From: Dehalococcoidia bacterium
GTDB lineage: Bacteria > Chloroflexota > Dehalococcoidia > Tepidiformales > Tepidiformaceae
Length of the DNA: 54,189 nt
Assembly (NCBI GenBank): GCA_022826585.1
Contig: JAJDUR010000079.1
Coordinates: 1-54,189, forward strand
Reading direction: 5' to 3'
Shown here: positions 34,003-41,970 of the stretch, in pieces
Numbering within the stretch: the first letter of the stretch is position 1
Layout of the letters: each line of letters opens with the position of its first letter
Notes under the pieces: model-generated
Told to the model about the DNA's origin: nothing
Database searches by the model: none
What the model saw: only the letters and a program-made list of their open reading frames with translations
Program-made: the position numbers and the translations under genes

Positions 34003-34025
34003 GTGCGGGCCCATGCGGCCCGCAC
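34003..34025 (-). promoter_or_regulatory. 5'-terminal hairpin of the binding protein B transcript
   Basis: A perfect 9-bp stem (GTGCGGGCC 34003-34011, GGCCCGCAC 34017-34025) with a CATGC/GCATG loop. It begins about 4 nt after the transcription start predicted from TAGAAT at 34041-34036. Such a hairpin could protect the mRNA 5' end. Confidence 0.55.
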
Positions 34026-34035
34026 AGATTCCGGC

Positions 34036-34063
34036 ATTCTACCCATGGCTTTGCTTGAGGCAA
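34036..34063 (-). promoter_or_regulatory. Promoter TTGCCT-N16-TAGAAT for binding protein B
   Basis: Minus strand: TTGCCT 34063-34058, 16 nt, TAGAAT 34041-34036. It lies between the terminator of gene A and the start of gene B, so the two binding proteins have separate transcripts. The leader is about 80 nt. Confidence 0.6.
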
Positions 34064-34092
34064 GTCTTGATCCCGGGGCTCCCGACACAAGA

Positions 34093-34119
34093 AGACGCCG
34101 CCCGCGAGGGGCGGCGTCT
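34093..34119 (-). terminator. Intrinsic terminator after binding protein A
   Basis: A perfect 11-bp stem (AGACGCCGCCC, GGGCGGCGTCT) with a 5-nt loop, followed on the minus strand by TTCTTGTGTC. It lies 36 nt after the stop of gene A. Confidence 0.8.
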
Positions 34120-34154
34120 GAGCGGGATGTCGTCCCGTGCGAGGCCGGTTGGGG

Positions 34155-36137
34155 CTAGCCCTCCAGCCAGATGTCGTGCGCCCGCCACATGCCGAACGCA
34201 GCCGTCTGGTCGCCGTCCGGCGGGTTGGCCAGGCCCTTCAACCGCGACCCGACCGCCACGTACTTCGTGAGCGGCGTGGGCAGCGGGAAGGTGCAGCAGT
34301 ACCGCGAGAAGATGCGGTGCTGCAGCTCCTTCAGGATTTGCGCCCGCTCCTCGTCGTCCGAGGCGGCCGCCTGGCGGTCGGCGTAGTCCTGCAGCTCGCG
34401 AGCGTACGGGTGCGTGATCTCCAGCGCCGCGCGCACGGCCTCGCCCTTCTCCGAACCGCCGTTCTCGGCGTAGTTCGGATTTTCGGGGTTGACCCACGGG
34501 TCGGAGATGTTGACGCCCTTGTACCAGTTGCCGCCCCAGATCGCGCCGTAGCCGTCCGGTGTGTACGCAACCAGCGCGTTCCAGTCCGGCATCGTCGCCA
34601 CCGCGTTGTTCCCCGCGATGAAGAAGTGCCAGTCCTTGGTGCCGGTGGGCCCGTTCGCCGAGGCGATGAACGTCGCCAGCTCGAGCGGGTTGTAGTTGAC
34701 CTTCACCCCCAGCGAGTCCTCGAAGCTCTGCCCGATGAACTGCGTGTTCGGGTAGTCGGCCACCCAGGCCGGAACCGTCGTGTCCAGTTCGGGGAAGATC
34801 TCGGGGCCGTTGTTGGCCTCCCAGAGCTGGCGCGCGCCCTGCGGGTCGTACACCTGGTAGCTCTTGATCTCCTCCTGCGTGAGCGCGTAGTTCGGGAACG
34901 CCGTCGGGCTGACGGGGGCGCTGCGGCGGCCCTCGCCGCCGAGCACCACGTCGATGTAGCCGTCCCAGTCCATCGCCATCGAAAGGGCTCGCGAGAGCTC
35001 CGGATACGGCGTCCACTTGGCCGCCGCCAGCTGGATCATGATGCTGCCGTCGTCGATCGCCGGGCCCTTCTGAATGTTGACGTTCGGCTGGCCTTCCCAC
35101 TGATCGGCTGTGATCTTGTCGACCCCGCCGTAGTAGTCGGCGTCACCGGCCAGGAAGCGTGCCTGGTTGGCGGCGCCGTCCGTGATGATGACCGTCTCCA
35201 TCGAGTCGATGTAGGGGAAGTCCCGGTTGAACCGCGTCCCGGGGATGTCCTCGGGATGCTCGTAGTAGTTCGGATTTCGCTTCATCGAAATCCGCGTCTC
35301 GCCCACCTCGTCGAACATGTAGGGACCGCTGCCGGCGTTGATGCCCGAGACCTGCCCCAGGTCACCCGACTCCTCGGCCGCGAGGCGCTCCGGCGAGACC
35401 ACCACGAGGGAAGCCGCCGCAAACGCGCGTGTGTTCGATGCGAACGGCTTGTTCTGGTTGATCCGCAGCGTCAGGTCGTCCGGCGTGTCGAACGTCGCCC
35501 CCTGCCCCTCGTCCATGAAGGAGAAGAAGAGCTCGTTCACGTTCGAACCGCGGTTCGCGCGCGAGTCCGGGTAGCGCCGAAGGCTGATGTACCAGTCCTC
35601 CGAGGTCACCTCGCGGCCGTCCGAAGCCTCGGGGTTGAAGCGCACGCCCTCGCGCAGGTTGAACACCAGCGTCTCCTGGTCGACCTGCTCCCAGCTCTGC
35701 GCCGCGTCCGGGTAGAACTCGTCGTTCTCGATCGAGAACGCCATCATCTGGCTGTAGCTCGTCGACATCCCGAACGGGAACGTGATCGTGATCGAGGGGT
35801 CGAAGCCCGTGGGGTAGGCCGGGTAGGTGTAGCTCAACCTGCCGCCGTAGCGTGAGCGGTCCTCGGGCTCCGGCTGGGAGCCGCTGTCTGCGGCCTGGTC
35901 CTCGCCGCCGGTGTCTCCACCGGTGTCGGCCGCCTGCGTTGCCGTGGCTTCCGCCGCGGCCGTGGGAGTGGCCCCGCCGCCGGTGGCGGTGTCGGGACCC
36001 GTGTCGTCGTCGTCATCGTCGTCGCCGCAACCCGCGAGGATCGCGGCCGAGCCGGCCGCCAGCGTCGCGCCGCCTGCCAGCACGCGCCGTCGCGAGACGC
36101 GCCTGCGCCAGTACTTGCCCCAGTAGCCTTCCTTCAT
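34155..36137 (-). CDS. Family-5 solute-binding lipoprotein A (tandem paralogue)
   Basis: 660 aa, same design as protein B: MKEGYWGKYWRRRVSRRRVL Tat-like start, lipobox LAGC, aspartate run, low-complexity linker, then the peptide/nickel-type binding domain (AYPTGFDPSITITFPFGM, LVFNLREGVRFNPEAS, GSGPYMFDEVGETRISM, FPELDTTVPAWVADYP). ATG 36137 has AAGGAGG 6 nt upstream. Differences from B cluster in the linker, around the hinge residues and in ligand-side loops (for example WVADYPNTQ against WIPDYSYVQ), which may mean related but distinct ligands. It is first in the locus in the direction of transcription. The ligand is unknown. Confidence 0.9.
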   Translation of the reverse strand: MKEGYWGKYWRRRVSRRRVLAGGATLAAGSAAILAGCGDDDDDDDTGPDTATGGGATPTAAAEATATQAADTGGDTGGEDQAADSGSQPEPEDRSRYGGRLSYTYPAYPTGFDPSITITFPFGMSTSYSQMMAFSIENDEFYPDAAQSWEQVDQETLVFNLREGVRFNPEASDGREVTSEDWYISLRRYPDSRANRGSNVNELFFSFMDEGQGATFDTPDDLTLRINQNKPFASNTRAFAAASLVVVSPERLAAEESGDLGQVSGINAGSGPYMFDEVGETRISMKRNPNYYEHPEDIPGTRFNRDFPYIDSMETVIITDGAANQARFLAGDADYYGGVDKITADQWEGQPNVNIQKGPAIDDGSIMIQLAAAKWTPYPELSRALSMAMDWDGYIDVVLGGEGRRSAPVSPTAFPNYALTQEEIKSYQVYDPQGARQLWEANNGPEIFPELDTTVPAWVADYPNTQFIGQSFEDSLGVKVNYNPLELATFIASANGPTGTKDWHFFIAGNNAVATMPDWNALVAYTPDGYGAIWGGNWYKGVNISDPWVNPENPNYAENGGSEKGEAVRAALEITHPYARELQDYADRQAAASDDEERAQILKELQHRIFSRYCCTFPLPTPLTKYVAVGSRLKGLANPPDGDQTAAFGMWRAHDIWLEG

Positions 36138-36210
36138 GTGGTTCCTCCTTGGCCCTTTCCTGGCGGCGCCGTCAGCCCTGCGAGCCCGCGTTGCCGCCGG
36201 GGCACATCAC

Positions 36211-36265
36211 CCCAATCTGGATTCGGGATAGTCTACCCGTCCTGTCAAATCAATTCGTCAACAGG
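36211..36265 (-). promoter_or_regulatory. Promoter/operator region of binding protein A
   Basis: The 36138-36288 gap holds TAGACT on the minus strand (36235-36230) and TTGAC elements at 36248 and 36261 at non-standard spacing. CCTGT-N15-ACAGG forms an interrupted palindrome at 36241-36265 that could bind a regulator. A small hairpin (36211-36226) lies at the predicted 5' end. No gene was seen in the gap. Confidence 0.4.
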
Positions 36266-36288
36266 CGTATTCGGGAGCCTGCTGTCCC

Positions 36289-37509
36289 TTAGCTGGCGTC
36301 CGGCGTGTTGTCGAAACCGGCCGTGATTGGGGTGTCCACGCGCTGCCCCGCGCTCCCGTTCGGGCTGTACCCCTCGACGACTTCCCCGAGCTCGGCCCGG
36401 GCGGGCGCCGGAGGCACTTCCGGTGGCTGGCCCGGCTGCGAGGCGACGTGCAGCGTCTGCGTCGGGAAGGCGAATTCGACGCCGAGATCCTCCGCCAGCC
36501 GCATGATGTCGAGGTTCAAAACGTGCCGCGTGCGCAGCTCGGCGTTCCAGTCCGGCGCGTCGATGAAGCAGTACACCAGCACGTCCAGCGAGGATGCCCC
36601 GAACCCGTGGAACTCCACGATGTAGTAGTCCTTGCGCATCCCCGGGTTCGAGCGGATGAGCGCTCGCACGCCCTCCACGAACGCCTGCACCTGGTCGGGC
36701 GTCGTTTCGTACGCCAGGCCAAGGGTCGTCTTGTAGCGCCGCCACTGGCGCAGGCCCATGTTGTCCACGTGCGTATCGACGATGCGCGCGTTCGGCACCG
36801 TCACCACCGAGTTGTAGAAGGTGCGCACCCGGGATGAGCGGAAGCCGACGTGCTCCACCGTCCCCTCGATGTCGTTCATGACCACCCAGTCCCCGACCTG
36901 GAAGGGCCGGTCGGCGAAGATCGTGACGCCCCCGAGCAGGTTCCGGATCGTGTCCTGTGCAGCCAGCGCGACCGCCAGCCCTCCCAGCCCCAGCCCTGCC
37001 AGCAGCGAGGTCACGTTCACGCCCAGGTTCCCGAGCACGAACACCGCCCCGATCAGCACCACCACACCCTTCAGCGCCGAGCTCACGATGGGCACCAGCT
37101 GGTCGTCGAAGCGGCTCTCCGTCTGGTCCGCGCGCCGCTCGAGGACGTCCGTCAGCACGTCGACGCCGCGGAACCCGAGGACCACCAGCGCCCCCGCCCC
37201 GAACAGGCTCGCGACCTGGTTCACCACGTTCTCGACGCTGCCCTCGAAGCCCAGCGTGGGGAAGCCGAGGATGACCGTGATGGCTGCGATCAGCGCCAGC
37301 GTGGCCCGCCCCAGGCGCCCCCGCTCCTTGTCCCAGAACTCCCGGTCGTCGCCCCGGAGCCGCGCTCGCACGTACAGCCGCAACGCCTGCGACACCACCA
37401 CGTGCACCACCGCCGCCACCAGGATCATCACCCCGATCCCGATGAACTGCTCCACCTCGATCCCGATGTACGTATTCTTGAACCAGTCCGGCGCGAGGAA
37501 GAGGGGCAC
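36289..37509 (-). CDS. MscS-family mechanosensitive ion channel
   Basis: 406 aa. Three to four N-terminal helices are followed by the pore helix GVNVTSLLAGLGLGGLAVALAAQDTIRNLLGGV, with the Gly/Ala packing pattern of MscS TM3. The beta domain follows (IFADRPFQVGDWVVMNDIEGTVEHVGFRSSRVRTFYNSVVTVPNARI), then an alpha/beta domain and a Pro-rich tail ending NTPDAS. It releases solutes on hypo-osmotic shock. The start is GTG 37509 with GGAG 6 nt upstream; TAGGCT at 37535-37530 (minus) is a likely -10 box that overlaps the -10 box of the divergent VOC gene. Confidence 0.92.
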   Translation of the reverse strand: MPLFLAPDWFKNTYIGIEVEQFIGIGVMILVAAVVHVVVSQALRLYVRARLRGDDREFWDKERGRLGRATLALIAAITVILGFPTLGFEGSVENVVNQVASLFGAGALVVLGFRGVDVLTDVLERRADQTESRFDDQLVPIVSSALKGVVVLIGAVFVLGNLGVNVTSLLAGLGLGGLAVALAAQDTIRNLLGGVTIFADRPFQVGDWVVMNDIEGTVEHVGFRSSRVRTFYNSVVTVPNARIVDTHVDNMGLRQWRRYKTTLGLAYETTPDQVQAFVEGVRALIRSNPGMRKDYYIVEFHGFGASSLDVLVYCFIDAPDWNAELRTRHVLNLDIMRLAEDLGVEFAFPTQTLHVASQPGQPPEVPPAPARAELGEVVEGYSPNGSAGQRVDTPITAGFDNTPDAS

Positions 37510-37529
37510 GACGTTCTCCGTTGCGGCCT

Positions 37530-37557
37530 AGCCTATCATTTGCTAAGCCGCATAAGC
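37530..37557. promoter_or_regulatory. Overlapping divergent -10 boxes and palindrome
   Basis: TAGGCT (minus, 37535-37530) serves mscS and TATCAT (plus, 37534-37539) serves the VOC gene. They overlap by two bases, so RNA polymerase could not occupy both. An imperfect palindrome GCTAAGCCGCATAAGC lies at 37542-37557 in the VOC leader. Confidence 0.4.
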
Positions 37558-37605
37558 ACCTTTGCTCACGATTCCACCATCGCCGCCAGCAGCCGGGAGC
37601 CCGTC

Positions 37606-38136
37606 ATGATCCATCGCCCCTTCGTCCAGCTTGCCTACCACGTCCCCGACATCTTCGAAGCGGCCGAGCGCTGGGCCGCCGAGCGCGGGGCCGGGCCCTT
37701 CTACATCAACGAGCACATCCCCGTTGAGCGCGCCCTCTACCGCGGCCAGCCCGGCGAGTTCGACCACTCCTCCGCCTACGGCCAGCTCGGCTCCGTCATG
37801 CTCGAGCTCGTCCAGCAGAACAACGACGGCCCCTCCGGCGTCCGCGACATGTACGCCCCCCACGAGCAGGGCCTTCATCACTGCGCCACCATCGTCCCCG
37901 ATTTCAAGGAGGAGCTCGCCCGCTACGAGGCCCTCGGCTTCACCGTCGCCAACGAGTTCTGGCTCGGAGGCGGCATGCAGTTCGCCTTCATCGACACCGT
38001 CTCCGTCTACGGGCACATGGTCGAGGTGTACGAAGGCCAGCCCGGCCTGCTCGGTTTCTACGAAGCCATTGCCGCCGCCGCCGAAGGCTGGGACGGTGCC
38101 GACCCCATCCGCTTCGTCGCCGACATGAACCGCTGA
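37606..38136 (+). CDS. VOC (glyoxalase/dioxygenase) superfamily protein
   Basis: 176 aa, one pair of beta-alpha-beta-beta-beta modules. The metal-type histidine in QLAYHVPDIFEAAERWAA at the start of module 1, HHCATIVPDF at the start of module 2 and the glutamate in GHMVEVYEG near the end fit the 2-His-1-carboxylate pattern of glyoxalase-fold enzymes. The W-AA-ERGAGPFYI segment is common in a group of VOC proteins near aromatic or steroid catabolic genes. ATG 37606 is preceded by GGGAG at 6 nt. The frame is open far upstream, but that lies antisense to mscS. Substrate unknown. It converges on the metallo-hydrolase gene with 4 bp between stops. Confidence 0.8.
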   Translation: MIHRPFVQLAYHVPDIFEAAERWAAERGAGPFYINEHIPVERALYRGQPGEFDHSSAYGQLGSVMLELVQQNNDGPSGVRDMYAPHEQGLHHCATIVPDFKEELARYEALGFTVANEFWLGGGMQFAFIDTVSVYGHMVEVYEGQPGLLGFYEAIAAAAEGWDGADPIRFVADMNR

Positions 38137-38140
38137 CGGC

Positions 38141-38893
38141 CTACGGCGCGGACCCGGGCATGATCCAGGTCGACATCGGGACCGCCTCGAAGCGCAGGCC
38201 CTCGCGCCCGGGCTCCAGGTTCGTGATCGTGAGCGAGAACGGCTCCAGGTAGTCCGCTTCCCCGTCAACCACCCGGAAGGGACGGTCGTGCCCCGGGTAG
38301 ATGATGTCCGCCGCGCTCAGCCCCTTGGCGACGCTCTCCCGTGCCTGCGTGAGCGACCCGAACACGATCGGCGGCTGGCGCGACTCCAGCACCCAGCTCG
38401 AGTGCACGGCATCCCCGGAGACGAGCGCCGTCCCCGCCTCCGTCTCCACCACCAGCCCGATGCTCCCCACCGAGTGCCCCGGCAACTCGATCACGCGTAC
38501 CCCCGCCGCCAGCTCGTCCCCCTCCACCACTTCCTGGAGCCGGTGCGTCTCCAGCGCCAACCCGGTCCAGTACGGCGTCGCCCAATCGTTCTCGTGCGGT
38601 GCGCTCGCGTAGCGGCGCTCCCGCGGGTGCAGCAGCACGGGCGCCTCCGCGAAGCGGTCGAAGTTCTGGGCGTGATCCCAGTGCGCGTGCGTGAGCACGA
38701 CCGCGTCGATGCTCGCCGCCGTGAGCCCCCGCTGCTCGAGCGCGGCCCGCAGCTCGCTGCGCCGCCCCACGTGCGCCGGATCCACGAGGATCAGCCGCCC
38801 CTCCGACTCCACCAGCGTCACCGAGCAGAAGGCCGGGCGCCCCTGGTTGGTCGAGAACGAGAATCCACTCAGCAGGACATCGACGGTAGCCAT
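38141..38893 (-). CDS. Metallo-beta-lactamase fold hydrolase
   Basis: 250 aa MBL-fold enzyme with the binuclear zinc motif THAHWDH (about residues 68-74), the later metal histidine in ELPGHSVGSIGLVVE, the bridging aspartate in ALVSGDAVHSS and the last histidine in IIYPGHDRPF. This group contains lactonases and other ester or thioester hydrolases; the particular substrate is not evident. There is no signal peptide, so it is probably cytoplasmic. ATG 38893 has TAGGCT exactly 6 nt upstream and no Shine-Dalgarno. The divergent Rieske oxygenase gene starts 74 bp away, so the two may share control. Confidence 0.85.
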   Translation of the reverse strand: MATVDVLLSGFSFSTNQGRPAFCSVTLVESEGRLILVDPAHVGRRSELRAALEQRGLTAASIDAVVLTHAHWDHAQNFDRFAEAPVLLHPRERRYASAPHENDWATPYWTGLALETHRLQEVVEGDELAAGVRVIELPGHSVGSIGLVVETEAGTALVSGDAVHSSWVLESRQPPIVFGSLTQARESVAKGLSAADIIYPGHDRPFRVVDGEADYLEPFSLTITNLEPGREGLRFEAVPMSTWIMPGSAP

Positions 38894-38899
38894 GAATGG

Positions 38900-38905
38900 A
38901 GCCTA
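38900..38905 (-). promoter_or_regulatory. -10 box TAGGCT, 6 nt before metallo-hydrolase start
   Basis: Minus-strand TAGGCT, six bases, ATG 38893; no ribosome site. Leaderless candidate. Confidence 0.5.
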
Positions 38906-38927
38906 CGCCGCCGCCGCTCCGGCTGCG

Positions 38928-38957
38928 TACAATCGGGGCGCGCGGCCCATCGCCGCG
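38928..38957 (+). promoter_or_regulatory. -10 box TACAAT and 5' hairpin of the Rieske gene
   Basis: TACAAT (38928-38933), then, starting about where transcription should begin, a perfect 6-bp stem CGCGGC/GCCGCG (38941-38957), then GGGAGG 5 nt before ATG 38968. Confidence 0.5.
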
Positions 38958-38967
38958 GGAGGCCCCC

Positions 38968-40176
38968 ATGAGCCGGGAACAGTTGCTGGAGATGGCCCGC
39001 CGCGAGGTCGAGAACCTCGCCGCCGATCGCATCGACCTCGCCGAGGACGTCTACCGGATCCCGACGAGCGCCTACTACGACCCCGACCGCTGGCAGCTCG
39101 AGGTTGACCGCATCTTCAAGCGGCTGCCGCTCGCGCTCGGCTTCTCCTGCGAGATGCCCGAGCCCGGCGACTACCGCTCCCTCGAGGTCTGCGGCGTGCC
39201 CGTGCTCATGGCCCGCGACATCGATGGCGAGGTTCGCGCCTTCGTCAACATGTGCAGCCACCGCGGCGCTATCGTCGTCGATGAAGGCGCCGGCAACTCG
39301 CGCGGCTTCCGCTGCCCGTACCACGCCTGGAGCTACGACCTCCAGGGCAACCTCGTCTCCATCTTCGACTCCGGCAATTTCGGCGATGTCGACAAGTCCT
39401 GTTACGGGCTCACGCCCCTCCCCACCGCCGAGCGCGCCGGCCTCGTCTGGGTAACGCTCAACCCAAACTCCGATGTCGACATCGACCTCTTCCTCGCCGG
39501 CTACGACGAGATGCTCGACCACCTCGGGTTCGCCGGCTGCCACGTCATCGGCCGCCAGAACCTCGATGGCCCCAACTGGAAAGTCGCCTACGACGGCTAC
39601 CGCGACCTCTATCACATCCCCATCCTCCACCGGAACAGCTTCGGCCCCGACTCCGCCTACCAGCCCGACTACTACGCCTGGGGCTCGCACGTGCGCATGG
39701 TCTCGCCCACCCGCTTCACCCGCGCCGCCGACCTCCCAGAGGACCAGTGGGATCTGGACGACCTGACGCCCGGCATCTGGACCATCTTCCCCAACATCTC
39801 CATCGCCGGCGGCCGCGGCTCCGCCGCCTACGACGGCCAGGGCGGCGCCACGCCCTTCATGGTCTCCCAGATGTTCCCCGGCAGGTCGCCGGAGGAGTCC
39901 GTCACAATCCAGAACTTCCTCCTCCCCGAGGAGCCCAACCCGGACGAGGAGGAGCGCTACGCCGACATCATGAAGATGTACTACGACGTCGTCCTCGACG
40001 AGGACTACTACACCGGCCTTCGCGTCCAGCGCGCCCTCAAGACGGGCGCCAAGGACCACTCCCTCTTCGGGCGCAACGAGGGCGGTGGCCAGATGTTCCA
40101 CAAGTGGGTGCAGGCCCTCATCGACACCGAGGACGAGGACCTGAACGCCCTCCTCGATCGTGGCGTCGAGGTCTAG
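38968..40176 (+). CDS. Rieske non-heme iron aromatic ring-hydroxylating oxygenase, alpha subunit
   Basis: 402 aa. The Rieske 2Fe-2S ligands are Cys96, His98, Cys116 and His119 (CSHRG, CPYH). The catalytic domain has Asp213-x2-His216-x4-His221 (RDLYHIPILH), matching the bridging Asp and two iron histidines of the family. It would insert oxygen into an aromatic or related substrate using electrons from a ferredoxin and reductase, neither of which is nearby; no beta subunit is encoded either, so a homotrimer is likely. ATG 38968 has GGGAGG 5 nt upstream; the frame extends 24 codons further up but over the promoter. A ThDP enzyme and an MFS transporter follow. Confidence 0.9.
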   Translation: MSREQLLEMARREVENLAADRIDLAEDVYRIPTSAYYDPDRWQLEVDRIFKRLPLALGFSCEMPEPGDYRSLEVCGVPVLMARDIDGEVRAFVNMCSHRGAIVVDEGAGNSRGFRCPYHAWSYDLQGNLVSIFDSGNFGDVDKSCYGLTPLPTAERAGLVWVTLNPNSDVDIDLFLAGYDEMLDHLGFAGCHVIGRQNLDGPNWKVAYDGYRDLYHIPILHRNSFGPDSAYQPDYYAWGSHVRMVSPTRFTRAADLPEDQWDLDDLTPGIWTIFPNISIAGGRGSAAYDGQGGATPFMVSQMFPGRSPEESVTIQNFLLPEEPNPDEEERYADIMKMYYDVVLDEDYYTGLRVQRALKTGAKDHSLFGRNEGGGQMFHKWVQALIDTEDEDLNALLDRGVEV

Positions 40177-40199
40177 CGCCGCGGCCTTCCAGCAGTTGG

Positions 40200-40232
40200 T
40201 AGGCTTGCCCCCGCGAGCAGCGCTCGCGGGGG
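40200..40232 (+). promoter_or_regulatory. -10 box TAGGCT and 11-bp hairpin before ThDP enzyme
   Basis: TAGGCT (40200-40205) is followed by a perfect 11-bp stem CCCCCGCGAGC/GCTCGCGGGGG (40208-40218, 40222-40232) with a 3-nt loop. The 3' arm contains the G run that would act as ribosome site for ATG 40240. It may be a terminator after the Rieske gene, a 5' hairpin, or a translational control element. Confidence 0.5.
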
Positions 40233-40239
40233 TGTCGCC

Positions 40240-41970
40240 ATGAAAGGCTCCGAGTACATCGCGAAGAGCTGGCTCGCCTACGGTGTCGAGGCCATCTTCC
40301 TCGTCCCCACCAACCTCTTCGATTCCCTCGTCATGCTCGAGGGGACCGGCGTCCGCCGCGTCCTCACCCACGGCGAGAAGGCCGCCGGGTATATGGCCGA
40401 TGGCTACGCCAAGGCCGCCGGCCGCCCCGGCATCGTCATCAGCCAGGGCGGCCCCGGCGCGACCAACCTTGCCGCCGGCCTCGCCGAGCCCTGGCAGGCC
40501 TCGATCCCCGTCATCGCCTTCACCGGCGCCCGCTCCGGCGCCCAGGCCTACAAGAACGCCTACCAGGACGTGCGCGCCCACTTCGAGAGCGTCACCAAGT
40601 TCAGCGCCGACGTGACCCGCACCGAGCGCCTCGCCGACCTCATCCCCCAGGCCTTCCGCGAGGCCACCACCGGCGACCCCCGCCCCGTCCACCTCGCCAT
40701 CGCCGCCGAGGCGGAGGCGGGCGAGGCCGACCTCCCCGAGCCCACCGGCGATCCCCGCTACACAACCTGCCCCTCCGTCCGCACCGAAGCTCCCGCCGAG
40801 GGCGTCGACGAAGCACTGGCGCTCCTGCTCGAAGCGGAGCGGCCCGTCATCATCGCCGGCGGCGGCGTCATGACCTCCGGCGCCTGGCCCGAGCTCATCG
40901 AGCTGGCCGAGAAGCTCGCCATCCCCGTCGCCACCTCCCTCTCCGGCAAGGGCGCCATCAACGAGAACCATCCCCTCGCCGTGGGCGTGCTCGGTTCCTA
41001 CGCCCGCAAGTCCGCCAACGAGATCGTCGCCAACGCCGACCTCGCCCTCATCGTCGGCACCCGCACCGGCAGCCAGAGCACCAACGGCTGGACCCTCCCG
41101 AGCCGCGACGCCGACATCATCCACATCAACGTCGACCCCTCGGAGCTGGGCCGGAACTACCCCGCCAACACGAAGGTCGCCATCGCCGCCGACGCGAAGA
41201 CGGCCCTCGGTGCCGTCGTGGCCGCCGCCGGCGACACCGTGCGTCCGCCCGGGGAGTGGGTCGCCGAGGTGCAGCGCATCGTGCGCCACTGGTGGGAAGG
41301 CAAGGAGCCCCTCCTCGCCTCCGGCGACGCCCCCATCCGCCCGGAGCGCCTCTGCCGCGAGCTCACCGAGACACTCCCGCCCGAGGCGGTCATCGTTGCC
41401 GATACCGGCTACGCCGCCGCCTGGGCCGGCGCCTTCGTCGAGCTCCGACAACCCGGCAAGCGCTTCTTCCGCTGCGAGGGCTCGCTCGGCTGGGCCCTGC
41501 CCGCCGCCCAGGGCGTGAAGGTCGCCGTGGGCGATACGCCCGTCGTCTGCTTCACCGGCGACGGCGGCTTCTGGTACCACCTCGGCGAGCTGGAGACGGC
41601 CGTCCGCTACGGCCTTAACGTCGTCTACGTCGTCCTCAACAACCACGCCCTCGCCTTCGACACCCACATCCTCGACTTCCGCTTCGACAGCAAGGCCTAC
41701 GAGCTTGCCGAGTTCGGCGACGTCGACTTCTCCGCCGTCGCCCGCGCCGTCGGCTGCGACGGCGTTCGCGTCACGGACCCGGCGCGGCTCCGGGGCGCCA
41801 TCGAGGACGCGCTCGGCAACGCCCGCCCGACGGTTATCGACGTCGTCATCGACCACGACGCCGTCGCGCCCGTAACGGCCTACGACCGCGCCGGCCGCCG
41901 CGAGCGCATGGTCGTCGACGACCTCGACGAGATCGTCACCAGCCTTGGAGACGGCGGCCCCACGGCGTGA
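40240..41970 (+). CDS. Thiamine diphosphate-dependent enzyme, acetolactate synthase-like
   Basis: 576 aa, three-domain ThDP enzyme. The cofactor-activating glutamate lies in LTHGEKAAGYMADGYAKAAGRPGI; the phosphate-loop ISQGGPGATNLAAGLAEPW follows; the ThDP-Mg motif is GDGGFWYHLGELETAVRYGLNVVYVVLNN (GDG-x24-NN type). The family contains acetolactate synthases, benzoylformate and oxalyl-CoA decarboxylases and others. Since no small regulatory subunit is present and the neighbours are a Rieske oxygenase and an MFS carrier, a 2-keto acid decarboxylase or carboligase in a catabolic pathway is more likely than branched-chain amino acid synthesis. The stop overlaps the start of the transporter gene (GTGA). 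Confidence 0.87.
   Translation: MKGSEYIAKSWLAYGVEAIFLVPTNLFDSLVMLEGTGVRRVLTHGEKAAGYMADGYAKAAGRPGIVISQGGPGATNLAAGLAEPWQASIPVIAFTGARSGAQAYKNAYQDVRAHFESVTKFSADVTRTERLADLIPQAFREATTGDPRPVHLAIAAEAEAGEADLPEPTGDPRYTTCPSVRTEAPAEGVDEALALLLEAERPVIIAGGGVMTSGAWPELIELAEKLAIPVATSLSGKGAINENHPLAVGVLGSYARKSANEIVANADLALIVGTRTGSQSTNGWTLPSRDADIIHINVDPSELGRNYPANTKVAIAADAKTALGAVVAAAGDTVRPPGEWVAEVQRIVRHWWEGKEPLLASGDAPIRPERLCRELTETLPPEAVIVADTGYAAAWAGAFVELRQPGKRFFRCEGSLGWALPAAQGVKVAVGDTPVVCFTGDGGFWYHLGELETAVRYGLNVVYVVLNNHALAFDTHILDFRFDSKAYELAEFGDVDFSAVARAVGCDGVRVTDPARLRGAIEDALGNARPTVIDVVIDHDAVAPVTAYDRAGRRERMVVDDLDEIVTSLGDGGPTA

Noticed and set aside
33948-34088. N-terminal extension of binding protein B up to 34088
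   Set aside because: The extension covers a -35/-10 promoter, a 9-bp hairpin and the AGGAGG site; the TTG at 33947 aligns with the paralogue's ATG.
38869-41856. Very long open frame on the minus strand opposite the Rieske and ThDP genes
   Set aside because: Composition is Gly/Ala/Glu/Asp/Val-rich without domain motifs, as expected from the complement of GC-rich coding sequence. The plus strand carries clear catalytic motifs.
40240-41970. ilvB acetolactate synthase for branched-chain amino acids
   Set aside because: No ilvH/ilvN or ilvC is adjacent, and the gene is coupled to an MFS carrier beside a Rieske oxygenase. The family is too broad to name the reaction.
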